64,000 nt of DNA, taken from contig CACLAD010000001.1 in assembly GCA_902604715.1 (NCBI GenBank), forward strand, positions 124,001 through 188,000. The letters run 5' to 3'. Below are positions 9,208 to 17,956 of the stretch, piece by piece. The notes under the pieces were generated by a model. The model had not been told where the DNA came from and ran no database searches. It saw only the letters and a list, made by a program, of their open reading frames with translations. This DNA comes from an uncultured Bacteroidota bacterium (GTDB taxonomy: Bacteria; Bacteroidota; Bacteroidia; Flavobacteriales; Flavobacteriaceae). Positions within the stretch are counted from its first letter, which is position 1; every line of letters starts with the position of its first letter. A program made the position numbers and the translations under genes.

Positions 9208-10791
9208 ATGAATAATATCATTAAGTTTTTGTTAGCTGTAATTGTTTTGTTTTTCTGGAATTCATGTAATGATGATATTGTATTCGAAATTAACGATACT
9301 CCCCTATTATTTTCAAAGGATACTGTATATTTAGACACTGTTTTTACCAATATAGGTTCCAGTACTTATAACCTTAAAGTATATAATAATTCAAATAAAA
9401 ATGTATTAATTCCTGAGATTAAACTATCAAACGGAAATAATTCTTTTTTTAGACTAAATGTTGATGGTATTTATAACCAAAACGAAAATAACGGAAAAAG
9501 ATTTGAAAATATTGAACTTTTGGCTAATGACAGCCTTTATATATTTATAGAAACAACAATTGACATCAATGAAATTAGTACAGTCCAAAATTCCTTCTTA
9601 TATGAAGATAAGATTGAATTTTTAAATTTAAATAGCTCACAAAACGTAAATCTTATTTCTTTGGTTAAAGATGCGGTATTTATATATCCGGCCAGATATG
9701 AAAATGAACAAGAATATATTTATGAAACACTTGAAATTGATTTTGACGGAAATGGAATAAGTGAACAAACAGAAATTAGAGGTAGATTTTTGGATGAAAA
9801 CGAGCTAATATTTACAAATGAAAAACCCTATGTTATATACGGATATGCAGCGGTGGGTAACGGAGATGAATTAATCATAGAAGAAGGATCAAGAATTCAT
9901 TTTCATGATAATTCCGGGTTAATTATTTCAAATGGTGGTAGCATTAAAGCAAACGGCGAATTTAGTCAAAATCAGGGCCTAGAAAATGAAATTATTTTTG
10001 AAGGAGACAGACTAGAGCCATTTTTTGAAAATATCCCAGGACAATGGGGGACAATCTGGTTATTAGACGGCAGTATTGATAATGAATTTAGTTATTGCAC
10101 TATTAAAAATGCCTCAGTTGGGATTTATACTACTGGGGGGGCAAACTATGATGACTTTAAGCTTGATTTGCTTAATGTTCAGATTTATAATAGTAGTAAT
10201 TTTGGAATCCTTTCTTTGTCATCATCAATCAATGCAGAGAACTTGATTATTAATAAATCTGGACAATCTTCATTTGCTGGTACTTATGGTGGAAAATACA
10301 AGTTAAATCATTGTACAATATCAAATTTTTGGAATTCTGGTATCAGACAATTTCCTTCAGTTCTGTTTAATGATTTTTTTATTGATTCAGAAAACAATGA
10401 ATATGTTAATGAATTATTTGATGTAGACATTTCAAATTCAATAATCTATGGAAATCAGAACATTGAATTTCTGGTTGAAAATTTAAGTGATACGTTTCTT
10501 GATTTCAAGCTTGTTAATACGCTTGTGAAGTTTGAAGATGTCAATAATTATTTTGAAAATGATTCTAGATATGATTTTTCAAATGATCAATATTATGAAA
10601 ATCTATATGATAATTTACTTCCAGGATTTATTAATCCAATTGAAAATGATCTTAGAATAAATCAGGATTCACAAGCAATAGGACTTGGCTCATCAGAATT
10701 TGCAATTCAAACTCCCTATGACATATTGAACGTTGATAGAACTTCAAATAGTGATTTAGGTGCTTATCAACATGTAATCATCGATGACTAG
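9208..10791 (+). CDS. lipoprotein with right-handed parallel beta-helix
   Basis: This is a secreted lipoprotein of unknown substrate. The signal sequence ends in a lipobox-like FFWNSC near residue 20. An N-terminal Ig-like or choice-of-anchor-like segment ([23 protein letters not shown]) is followed by a long Asn/Ile/Gly-rich region with periodic repeats ([56 protein letters not shown]) typical of right-handed beta-helices. The C-terminus LGAYQHV resembles the common end of such Bacteroidota proteins. The ATG at 9208 is preferred to the upstream TTG at 9202, which overlaps the previous stop. It probably forms an operon with the cyclotransferase gene. Confidence 0.78.
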   Translation: MNNIIKFLLAVIVLFFWNSCNDDIVFEINDTPLLFSKDTVYLDTVFTNIGSSTYNLKVYNNSNKNVLIPEIKLSNGNNSFFRLNVDGIYNQNENNGKRFENIELLANDSLYIFIETTIDINEISTVQNSFLYEDKIEFLNLNSSQNVNLISLVKDAVFIYPARYENEQEYIYETLEIDFDGNGISEQTEIRGRFLDENELIFTNEKPYVIYGYAAVGNGDELIIEEGSRIHFHDNSGLIISNGGSIKANGEFSQNQGLENEIIFEGDRLEPFFENIPGQWGTIWLLDGSIDNEFSYCTIKNASVGIYTTGGANYDDFKLDLLNVQIYNSSNFGILSLSSSINAENLIINKSGQSSFAGTYGGKYKLNHCTISNFWNSGIRQFPSVLFNDFFIDSENNEYVNELFDVDISNSIIYGNQNIEFLVENLSDTFLDFKLVNTLVKFEDVNNYFENDSRYDFSNDQYYENLYDNLLPGFINPIENDLRINQDSQAIGLGSSEFAIQTPYDILNVDRTSNSDLGAYQHVIIDD

Positions 10792-12062
10792 TTTACAAAC
10801 AGAGGTCTGTGACTAATAAAATCTTTAACATCAGCGGCAATTTGTCTTAAAGATTGTTCATCATCATTATTGATTATGGCTTTATCAATAAAATCAACGA
10901 TTTTAATCATATCATCTTCTTTCAAGCCTCTTGAGGTAACCGCTGCTGTCCCAATTCTAATACCAGAGGTAACAAAAGGAGACTTATCGTCAAATGGGAC
11001 CATATTTTTATTTACCGTAATCTCAGCTTTACCCAATACAGACTCAGCATCTTTACCAGTGATATTTTTATTTCTTAGATCAATAAGCATCATATGATTA
11101 TCGGTTCCACCAGAGATAATTTTATAATCTCTTTTTAAAAACTCATCTGCCATAACCTGAGCATTTTTCTTTACTTGAAGTATATAATAAAGAAAATCTT
11201 CTGAAAGTGCCTCAGCAAAAGCCACAGCTTTTGCAGCAACAACATGCTCAAGAGGACCACCCTGATTTCCGGGAAAAATGGCAGAATCTAATAGTGAGGA
11301 CATTTTTTTTAGTGAACCATTTTTTAGTCTAATATTAAAAGGATTATCAAAATCTTCTCCCATTAAAATCAAACCTCCTCTTGGTCCTCTAAGGGTCTTA
11401 TGTGTCGTTGTGGTTACAATGTGACAATGAGGTATTGGATCATTTAAAATTCCTTTGGCGATTAGTCCAGATGGGTGCGAAATGTCAGCGAGTAATAAAG
11501 CATTAACAGAATCTGCAATCTCTCTGAATCTTTTAAAATCAATATCTCTTGAGTAAGCGGAGGCACCAGCAATAATCATCTTAGGCTGTTCTTTTTTTGC
11601 AATTCTCTCAATTTCATCATAATTAAGCATACCAGATTCTTTGTCTACTCCATAAAAAACTGGATTGTACAATCTTCCTGAAAAATTTACACTTGACCCA
11701 TGTGTCAAGTGACCTCCATGTGCAAGATCAAAACCTAAAATGGTATCACCAGGAGTCAGACACGCAAAAAATACTGCAGAATTAGCCTGGCTACCAGAAT
11801 GAGGCTGAACGTTTGCCCAACAAGCACCAAAAAGTTCTTTAGCCCTTGCAATTGCCAAGCTTTCAATTTCATCCACAATGTGACAGCCTCCATAATACCT
11901 TTTACCAGGATATCCTTCAGCGTATTTATTTGTAAGGATCGAGCCAGTTGCAGACATGACCTGATCACTTGTGAAATTTTCAGATGCAATAAGCTCTATA
12001 CCATCAATTTGACGATTCTTTTCAGCATCAATTAAATTAAATATCTCCTTATCTTTTTGCAT
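10788..12062 (-). CDS. glyA: serine hydroxymethyltransferase GlyA
   Basis: This PLP enzyme interconverts serine and glycine and loads one-carbon units on tetrahydrofolate. The 424-residue length is standard. The N-terminal [34 protein letters not shown], and the PLP-lysine motif [14 protein letters not shown] (Lys near 222) are all present. The 3' end overlaps the end of the convergent beta-helix lipoprotein gene by 4 bp. A perfect -7 box lies about 25 nt upstream of the ATG. Confidence 0.98.
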   Translation of the reverse strand: MQKDKEIFNLIDAEKNRQIDGIELIASENFTSDQVMSATGSILTNKYAEGYPGKRYYGGCHIVDEIESLAIARAKELFGACWANVQPHSGSQANSAVFFACLTPGDTILGFDLAHGGHLTHGSSVNFSGRLYNPVFYGVDKESGMLNYDEIERIAKKEQPKMIIAGASAYSRDIDFKRFREIADSVNALLLADISHPSGLIAKGILNDPIPHCHIVTTTTHKTLRGPRGGLILMGEDFDNPFNIRLKNGSLKKMSSLLDSAIFPGNQGGPLEHVVAAKAVAFAEALSEDFLYYILQVKKNAQVMADEFLKRDYKIISGGTDNHMMLIDLRNKNITGKDAESVLGKAEITVNKNMVPFDDKSPFVTSGIRIGTAAVTSRGLKEDDMIKIVDFIDKAIINNDDEQSLRQIAADVKDFISHRPLFVN

Positions 12063-12086
12063 ATTTGTATTATGTTTAATTAATTA

Positions 12087-12094
12087 CAAAATTA
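12087..12094 (-). promoter_or_regulatory. -7 promoter box of glyA
   Basis: TAATTTTG on the - strand matches TAnnTTTG perfectly and lies in the 103-bp divergent gap between glyA and smpB. No TTG was found at the ideal -33 distance. Confidence 0.45.
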
Positions 12095-12099
12095 ATCAA

Positions 12100-12128
12100 T
12101 TGATAAAATAAAATATCAGATTTATTTG
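12100..12128 (+). promoter_or_regulatory. promoter of smpB
   Basis: A TTG (12100-12102) is followed after 18 nt by TTTATTTG (12121-12128), one mismatch from TAnnTTTG. This is the expected layout of a flavobacterial promoter about 38 nt before the smpB ATG, and it partly faces the glyA promoter. Confidence 0.4.
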
Positions 12129-12165
12129 TATTAATATATTATTTATTAATATTTAATTAACAGTT

Positions 12166-12621
12166 ATGAAAAGTGCAGTTAGAATAATTAATAAGAAAGC
12201 TAAATTTGAGTTTATTTTACATGATTCATATGTTGCTGGTATAGTATTAAGTGGATCTGAAATAAAATCAATAAGAAACAGTAAGGCTTCCATAAGGGAA
12301 AGTTTTTGCAAATTCACAAATAAAGAACTTTTCATTATAAATATGAGTATTGAAAAATACGATTATTCAAATGATGACAATTATAATCCAAAAAGATCAC
12401 GCAAACTACTACTTAACAAAATTGAGTTAAATAAACTTAAAAAATCTGTTAAACAAAAAGGTTCATCAATAGTTCCTTACAAGTTATTTATTAGTGAAAA
12501 AGGCTATGCAAAATTGGAAATTTTTACTGCTACAGGTAAAAAATTATATGATAAAAGAAGTACATTGAAAGACAAGGATAATAAGAGAAACCTTGACAGA
12601 ATAAATAAAAATAAAAGCTAG
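12166..12621 (+). CDS. smpB: SsrA-binding protein SmpB
   Basis: SmpB binds tmRNA and delivers it to stalled ribosomes for trans-translation. The 151-residue OB-fold protein has the conserved NKKAKFEFILHDSYVAGIVLSGSEIKSIR start, the KLEIFTATGKKLYDKR segment, and the basic C-terminal tail. The tmRNA gene itself was not recognised in this window. The 3' end overlaps the convergent pcm gene by 4 bp. Confidence 0.96.
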   Translation: MKSAVRIINKKAKFEFILHDSYVAGIVLSGSEIKSIRNSKASIRESFCKFTNKELFIINMSIEKYDYSNDDNYNPKRSRKLLLNKIELNKLKKSVKQKGSSIVPYKLFISEKGYAKLEIFTATGKKLYDKRSTLKDKDNKRNLDRINKNKS

Positions 12622-13256
12622 ATTTTATCTTTTAACATCGGCACAAATTGGAAATCTCCAAAATCTTTGACGTCATAATCTTCATCTGATATTCTTGTAT
12701 AAAGCAACATTTTTTGAACTTCATCCCCAAGAGGTATTACCATTTTTCCATTTAGCTTTAATTGTGAGAGCAAATTTTTTGGCACCTCAGTAGCACCCGC
12801 AGTCACAATAATACCATCATATGGGGATTCATCTAAACAACCCTGATATCCATCACCATAAATCATTTTCTTTGGATAATAGTTGATAGAGGGTAAAAAC
12901 ACAGATGTTTTTCTGTAAAGTTCTCTAATTCTTTCAATAGTATATAACTTCACCCCCATTTCACACAGTACAGCAGCTTGGTATCCGCTTCCGGTTCCAA
13001 CTTCAAGAATTTTGTCACCTTTTTCTATTTGTAATAATTGACTTTGAAAGGCAACTGTGTAAGGTTGCGATATGGTTTGGCCAGATGAAATTGGGAAAGC
13101 CTTGTCCTGATATGCATGATCAATAAAGCTTGAGTCCATAAACATATGCCTTGGTACTTTAGAAATAGCATCCAAAACTGATAAATCTTTAATCCCTTTC
13201 TTAATTAATTCAGCAACAAGCTTGTTCCTTAACCCTTTATGTTTAAACGTATCAAT
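12618..13256 (-). CDS. pcm: protein-L-isoaspartate O-methyltransferase, likely ATT start
   Basis: PCMT methylates isoaspartyl residues in damaged proteins to initiate repair. The SAM-binding motif KILEVGTGSGYQAA and the preceding QTISQPY are intact. The ORF track begins at a TTG (13175), but the same frame continues upstream with DTFKHKGLRNKLVAELIKKGI, which is the normal flavobacterial Pcm N-terminus. The stop-to-TTG interval holds no ATG, GTG or TTG. The in-frame ATT at 13256-13254 sits where the family has its initiator Met and gives 212 residues, the usual length. I use it as the start. A sequencing error that removed an ATG would be the alternative. Confidence 0.85.
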   Translation of the reverse strand: MDTFKHKGLRNKLVAELIKKGIKDLSVLDAISKVPRHMFMDSSFIDHAYQDKAFPISSGQTISQPYTVAFQSQLLQIEKGDKILEVGTGSGYQAAVLCEMGVKLYTIERIRELYRKTSVFLPSINYYPKKMIYGDGYQGCLDESPYDGIIVTAGATEVPKNLLSQLKLNGKMVIPLGDEVQKMLLYTRISDEDYDVKDFGDFQFVPMLKDKI

Positions 13257-13305
13257 AACTAAAATTATTTAGATTTAAATTTAAAACATATTGGTATCAA
13301 AATAT

Positions 13306-13313
13306 TAAATTTG
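13306..13313 (+). promoter_or_regulatory. -7 promoter box of the Gfo/Idh-to-miaA operon
   Basis: TAAATTTG is a perfect TAnnTTTG match ending 11 nt before the ATG of the oxidoreductase gene. The transcript would have only a very short leader. Confidence 0.45.
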
Positions 13314-13324
13314 TAAAAAAAAAT

Positions 13325-14281
13325 ATGTTAAAAGTAGGTGTTGTTGGATGTGGTCATTTAGGAAAAATTCATATTAAACTATTAAATCAATCAGAGAGTT
13401 TTGATTTACTAGGAGTTTATGATAATGATTTTAACATTTCTAAAAAAGCCGCCCATGAGTCTGGGTGCAAATCATATGAAAGTTTTGAGAAAATGATAGG
13501 AGAGATTGATGTACTTGATATTGTCACACCAACCCCCTCCCACTATGGCTATGCGTTGAAAGCTATTGAAAAAGAAGTTCATATTTTTATCGAAAAGCCA
13601 GTTTGCTCAAACATAGAAGAATCTTTTAATTTAATCGAAAAATCAAAATTAAACAATGTAAAAATACAGGTTGGTCACGTAGAAAGATTTAACGCTGCAT
13701 TTACAGCAGTTGAAAATCATATAAGTCAACCCATGTTCATCGAATCCCATAGATTAGCTCAGTTCAATCCAAGAGGAACTGATGTTTCTGTTGTTCTTGA
13801 TCTTATGATTCATGATATTGATATTATTTTAAATTCAATTAATTCATCAATAAAACATATTTCATCTAGCGGAGTTTCGGTTATAAGTGAAACACCTGAT
13901 ATTGCCAATGCAAGAATAGAGTTTGAAAATGGATGTGTCGCCAACCTTACTGCTAGTAGAGTTTCTTTAAAGAATATGAGAAAAACAAGGTTTTTTCAAT
14001 CTGGTAAATACATCTCTGTTGATTTTTTAAATCGTGAGTCACAAATAGTAGAAATAGACGAAAAAAATTCTGAAATACCGATTATGACTCTGGAAACTTC
14101 AAAAGGAAATAAAAAGAAAGTATATTATAGTAAACCCGATATTTCTGAGAATAATGCCATACTTGACGAATTGAATAGCTTTGCATTTTCAATAAAAAAT
14201 GATGTAAAACCCAAGGTTGATATATATGATGGTCACAATGCTTTAGATGTTGCTATTAGAATAATTAAAAACTTTAAATAA
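13325..14281 (+). CDS. Gfo/Idh/MocA family oxidoreductase
   Basis: This is an NAD(P)-dependent sugar or related dehydrogenase. The N-terminal Rossmann motif VGVVGCGHLGKIH and the conserved EKPVCSN segment identify the family. A C-terminal alpha/beta domain follows, with DLMIHDIDII carrying the likely active-site His. At 318 residues it is close to the usual length of 310-350. It is the first gene of a five-gene + strand cluster and is separated by 1 nt from the next. The substrate cannot be inferred from the context. Confidence 0.9.
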   Translation: MLKVGVVGCGHLGKIHIKLLNQSESFDLLGVYDNDFNISKKAAHESGCKSYESFEKMIGEIDVLDIVTPTPSHYGYALKAIEKEVHIFIEKPVCSNIEESFNLIEKSKLNNVKIQVGHVERFNAAFTAVENHISQPMFIESHRLAQFNPRGTDVSVVLDLMIHDIDIILNSINSSIKHISSSGVSVISETPDIANARIEFENGCVANLTASRVSLKNMRKTRFFQSGKYISVDFLNRESQIVEIDEKNSEIPIMTLETSKGNKKKVYYSKPDISENNAILDELNSFAFSIKNDVKPKVDIYDGHNALDVAIRIIKNFK

Positions 14282-14282
14282 A

Positions 14283-15170
14283 ATGAAAATTATTTCTGTA
14301 ATTGGTTGTGGAACGATGGGTAATGGAATTGCCCAAACATTTGCATTATTTGATTTCAATGTTAAATTGTATGATATAAGCTTAAATAATTTAGATAATG
14401 CCAAAAAAACTATCCTAAAGAACTTAGAGAGAATGGTGAATAAAGAATTTATCAACCATTCTGATTTGCAAAAAACATGCAATAATATTACATACACCAA
14501 TGATGTTAATTCAGTTTTAAATTCTGATTTAGTTATTGAGGCTGTTACTGAAAATCTTGAAATTAAAGAATCTATTTTTAAAGAATTGGATGCTAAATGT
14601 CCTGAAAAAACAATAATAGCATCTAATACATCTTCAATATCTATTACAAAACTAGCGAATGTAACCAAGAGAAAAGACAAGGTGATTGGGATGCATTTTA
14701 TGAATCCTGTTCCAATTATGAAGTTAGTTGAGGTTATAAACTCAAAGCACACAAGTTTAGAAACAACCAACACTATTTTAGATCTTTCAAAAAAGCTTAA
14801 TAAAATACCATTAAGTGTAAATGACTATCCCGGCTTCATTTCAAACAGAATACTAATGCCTATGATTAACGAGGCTATTGAAGCATTAGATCAAGGTGTT
14901 GCTAATGTTAAAAATATTGACGGAATAATGAAATTAGGCATGGGACACCCAATGGGTCCTCTACAACTTGCCGATCTGATAGGTTTAGATGTATGTAAAT
15001 CAATTTTAGAAGTGATGCAAAATGGACTAAAAAAAGAAAAGTATAGACCAAATAAATTACTCGTTGATCTTGTAAACAAAGGAAAACTAGGTGTCAAGTC
15101 TGGTGAAGGATTTTATGATTATAAAAACTCAAAAAAAGCTGAATTTATTTCAAAAAGATTTTCCAAATGA
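14283..15170 (+). CDS. hbd: 3-hydroxybutyryl-CoA dehydrogenase family protein
   Basis: This NAD-dependent enzyme oxidises 3-hydroxyacyl-CoA (short-chain type, single-domain HBDH of 295 residues). The Rossmann motif IGCGTMGNGIAQ is at residues 6-17. The catalytic region has SNTSSISITKLA and GMHFMNPVPIMKLVEVI. The C-terminal dimerisation helices contain DYPGFISNRILMPMINEA and MGHPMGPLQLADLIGLD. The gene overlaps the following yggS gene by 4 bp. No thiolase or crotonase genes are adjacent, so the pathway (butyrate-type metabolism or degradation) is not clear. Confidence 0.93.
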   Translation: MKIISVIGCGTMGNGIAQTFALFDFNVKLYDISLNNLDNAKKTILKNLERMVNKEFINHSDLQKTCNNITYTNDVNSVLNSDLVIEAVTENLEIKESIFKELDAKCPEKTIIASNTSSISITKLANVTKRKDKVIGMHFMNPVPIMKLVEVINSKHTSLETTNTILDLSKKLNKIPLSVNDYPGFISNRILMPMINEAIEALDQGVANVKNIDGIMKLGMGHPMGPLQLADLIGLDVCKSILEVMQNGLKKEKYRPNKLLVDLVNKGKLGVKSGEGFYDYKNSKKAEFISKRFSK

Positions 15171-15820
15171 TTTATGAAAATATAAATAAAATTCGATCAG
15201 ATATTCCTGATTATGTTGAGTTAATTGCAATCTCAAAAACAAAACCAAATGAAGATATAATGAAGGCTTATGAGAACGGACATAGATCATTTGGTGAAAA
15301 TAAGATTCAAGAAATGTCCAGAAAATTCGAAGAATTGCCAAAGGATATTATTTGGCATATGGTTGGCCATGTGCAGAGCAATAAAATAAAATATATGGCA
15401 CCATACGTGAATTTAATTCACGGGGTAGACTCATTCAAGGCAATTAAAATAATAAACAAAGAAGGTCAAAAAAATAATCGAATTTTAGACTGCTTGTTAC
15501 AATTGAAAGTTTCTAAAGAAGAATCAAAATTTGGTTTAGAAGCGGATACATTAAAAAAAATTATTTTTTCAGATGAATATTGTGAGATGGAAAACATCAA
15601 AATTAGTGGTTTAATGGCAATGGCTACAAATACCACGAATAAAGATAAAGTTCGAAATGAATTCATATATGCTAAAAATATTTTTGATGAAATTAGTGCT
15701 ACAGATAAAAATTTTGAAATATTATCCATGGGTATGAGTAATGACTATCACCTGGCAATAGAGTGCGGTAGTAATATGATAAGGATAGGAAGTTTAATTT
15801 TTGGTGACAGAAACTACTGA
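15167..15820 (+). CDS. YggS-type pyridoxal phosphate homeostasis protein
   Basis: This is a PLP-binding TIM-barrel protein of the PLPBP/YggS family, involved in vitamin B6 homeostasis rather than in a known catalytic reaction. The 217-residue length is typical. The PLP-lysine motif AISKTKP (Lys24), GENKIQEM, WHMVGHVQSNK and LSMGMSNDYHLAIECGSNMIRIGS are all diagnostic. The gene overlaps hbd by 4 bp and is followed at once by the exonuclease gene. Confidence 0.95.
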   Translation: MIYENINKIRSDIPDYVELIAISKTKPNEDIMKAYENGHRSFGENKIQEMSRKFEELPKDIIWHMVGHVQSNKIKYMAPYVNLIHGVDSFKAIKIINKEGQKNNRILDCLLQLKVSKEESKFGLEADTLKKIIFSDEYCEMENIKISGLMAMATNTTNKDKVRNEFIYAKNIFDEISATDKNFEILSMGMSNDYHLAIECGSNMIRIGSLIFGDRNY

Positions 15821-16358
15821 TATTATTTATTCGATTGTAGACATAGAGACAACCGGAGGCAAATTCAATCAAGAAAAAATAACTGAAATTGCAATATTCA
15901 AGATTAAAAATGATGGAAATATTTCTGTATATCATCAATTAATTAATCCTAAGAAAAAAATACAATTATTCGTTGAGAAACTAACGGGCTTAAATAATGA
16001 TATGCTAAAAAATAAGCCAGTCTTTGAAGAAATTGCCGGAGATATTCACGATTTTACAAAAAATAGTGTTTTTGTTGCCCATAATGTAAACTTTGATTTC
16101 AGAGTCCTTAGAAATGAATTTTCACAAATTGGTAAGAAATTTGACAGAGATTTAATATGTACAATTGAACTTTCTAAGAAGGTTTTTCCTGAAATGAAAT
16201 CTTATAGCTTAGGGAAATTGGTATCAAATCTAGGAATAAAAATTAAAAACAGACATCGAGCTGACGGAGATGCAAAAGCTACACTTGATTTATTTATTTT
16301 ATTAAAGTCAAAGATCAGTCAAAAAGAATTAGATAAGTATATCAAAAAAATAGAATGA
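15801..16358 (+). CDS. DnaQ-like 3'-5' exonuclease (RNase T/PolIII epsilon domain)
   Basis: This is a DEDDh exonuclease. VDIETTG carries the first two acidic residues, VFVAHNVNFDFRVLRNEF the third, and HRADGDAKATLDLF the His and last Asp. The track start is a TTG at 15801 that overlaps yggS by 20 bp. Flavobacterial relatives begin at a position matching IYSIVDIETTGG, where this gene has ATT (15825, or 15822), directly after the yggS stop. An AUU start is therefore possible and would shorten the protein by 7-8 residues. The protein is a single domain of about 180 residues, shorter than forms fused to a GIY-YIG nuclease. It overlaps miaA by 4 bp. Confidence 0.9.
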   Translation: MVTETTDIIYSIVDIETTGGKFNQEKITEIAIFKIKNDGNISVYHQLINPKKKIQLFVEKLTGLNNDMLKNKPVFEEIAGDIHDFTKNSVFVAHNVNFDFRVLRNEFSQIGKKFDRDLICTIELSKKVFPEMKSYSLGKLVSNLGIKIKNRHRADGDAKATLDLFILLKSKISQKELDKYIKKIE

Positions 16359-17275
16359 GTAAATTTTTAATTACAATCGTTGGTCCAACTGCAATAGGGA
16401 AAACATCCCTTGCAATAAAATTGGCAAAAAAATATAAGACAGAAGTTATTTCTGCAGACTCTAGACAGTTTTACAGAGAGTTAAATATCGGAACTGCAAA
16501 GCCCTCAAAAGATGAGCTATCGTCTGTTAAACATCATTTAATTAATAATATTTCAGTAACCGATAAATACGATATTTCACACTTTGAGGCTGATGCCAGA
16601 AAAATTATAGATAACCTTTTTAAAACAAAGGATTATATAATTTTAGTAGGGGGGTCAGGATTATATATTGATACTATCTTATATGGAATTGACAAAATAC
16701 CTAATGTAGAGGACTCTGTGAGAAAAAAATTAAACAAGGAGTTTGAAAATAACGGCTTAAAAAACCTGTTAGCTCAACTTAAAAAAATTGATCCAGTTAC
16801 ATATAAAAATATAGATTTAAGTAACCATAGAAGAGTAATTAGAGCCCTAGAGGTAAGTATTTCCTCAGAAAAACCCTACTCCTCTTTTCTAACAAACTCC
16901 GCAAAAAAATCAAATTATAATGAAATAATAATTGGATTAAATTGTGACAGGGATAAATTACACTCACTAATAAATAAAAGAGTGGAAAAAATGATTCAAT
17001 TTGGTCTAATAGAAGAAGTTAAAACACTCAAAAAATTTAAAGATTTAAATGCATTAAACACGATTGGTTACAAAGAAATATTTGATTATTTGAATAATCA
17101 AACAAGTTTGAAGGAGTCAATAGAAAAAATAAAAACAAATTCAAGGAGATATGCAAAAAGACAATTGACCTATTTTAATTTGAATAAAAGGATAAACTGG
17201 TTTCAAAATCAATATGAAATTAAAAATATTATCAAATTAATAGAGTCAAAAAAAATTACCCAACAATTAACCTGA
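16355..17275 (+). CDS. miaA: tRNA dimethylallyltransferase MiaA
   Basis: MiaA adds a dimethylallyl group to A37 of tRNAs that read UNN codons. The P-loop GPTAIGKTSLA, SADSRQFYRELNIGTAKPS, and the DLSNHRRVIRALEV and NTIGYKEI segments are diagnostic. The 306-residue length is normal. It is the last gene of the operon, and its 3' end overlaps the convergent response regulator gene by 20 bp, which leaves no room for an intergenic terminator. Confidence 0.97.
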   Translation: MSKFLITIVGPTAIGKTSLAIKLAKKYKTEVISADSRQFYRELNIGTAKPSKDELSSVKHHLINNISVTDKYDISHFEADARKIIDNLFKTKDYIILVGGSGLYIDTILYGIDKIPNVEDSVRKKLNKEFENNGLKNLLAQLKKIDPVTYKNIDLSNHRRVIRALEVSISSEKPYSSFLTNSAKKSNYNEIIIGLNCDRDKLHSLINKRVEKMIQFGLIEEVKTLKKFKDLNALNTIGYKEIFDYLNNQTSLKESIEKIKTNSRRYAKRQLTYFNLNKRINWFQNQYEIKNIIKLIESKKITQQLT

Positions 17276-17954
17276 AGCCCTCTCCATGTATATTATTAAT
17301 ACTGACTTTAGGATCTTTTTGAAGCTGTTTTCTAAGCTTGGCTATGTATACGTCCATACTCCTTGATGTAAAATAATTATCATCATGCCAAATTCTTGTT
17401 AATGCTAATTCTCTTGGCATCAAATCATTAATATGAATTAATAATAACTTTAATAACATATTTTCTTTAGGTGATAATTTTACCGGTAATTCATTTTTAA
17501 ATTTTAAGTGTCTCAGCTTTGAGTTAAAATGAAACGAACTAAAATTAAATTCAGTCTCCTCTGTGTCAATAACAGACGAAAGTTTATTTCTCTTTAAAAT
17601 TGCTTTAATTTTGAATAATAAAACATCACTATCAAAAGGTTTTTTTAAGTAATCATCAGCTCCTACCTTGTATCCCTTGAGAACATCCTCTTTCATCGAC
17701 TTTGCGGTTAAGAAAATAATTGGCATATCTGTAGAAATAGCTTTTATCTCGGTAGCTAATGTAAAACCATCCTTATATGGCATCATTACGTCTAATATAC
17801 ATAGATTGAATTCAAATTTTTTAAACTTTTCAAAACCTTCCATTCCATTTTTAGCCAAAATAACATCGTATTCGTTCATTTTCAAAAAATCTCTCAAAAT
17901 TATCCCAAAATTTGGATCATCTTCAACCAGTAAAATTCTCTTTTTGTTACTCAT
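17256..17954 (-). CDS. OmpR/PhoB-type response regulator
   Basis: This is the DNA-binding output partner of the adjacent histidine kinase. The receiver domain has acidic residues E11/D12/D13, phospho-acceptor Asp55 in LCILDVMMP, the Thr/Ala switch region FLTAKS and Lys in YLKKPF. The C-terminal winged helix (about 130-232) has SPKENMLLKLLLIHIND and SRSMDVYIAKLRKQLQKD. It lies 2 nt downstream of the kinase gene, so the two are co-transcribed. The pair is of the type annotated RprX/RprY in Bacteroidota, but the target genes are unknown. Confidence 0.94.
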   Translation of the reverse strand: MSNKKRILLVEDDPNFGIILRDFLKMNEYDVILAKNGMEGFEKFKKFEFNLCILDVMMPYKDGFTLATEIKAISTDMPIIFLTAKSMKEDVLKGYKVGADDYLKKPFDSDVLLFKIKAILKRNKLSSVIDTEETEFNFSSFHFNSKLRHLKFKNELPVKLSPKENMLLKLLLIHINDLMPRELALTRIWHDDNYFTSRSMDVYIAKLRKQLQKDPKVSINNIHGEGFRLIVG

Positions 17955-17956
17955 AA

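Noticed and set aside
14243-14773. 176-residue - strand ORF opposite hbd
   Set aside because: Shadow of the well-supported 3-hydroxybutyryl-CoA dehydrogenase gene, with no domain or start signal.
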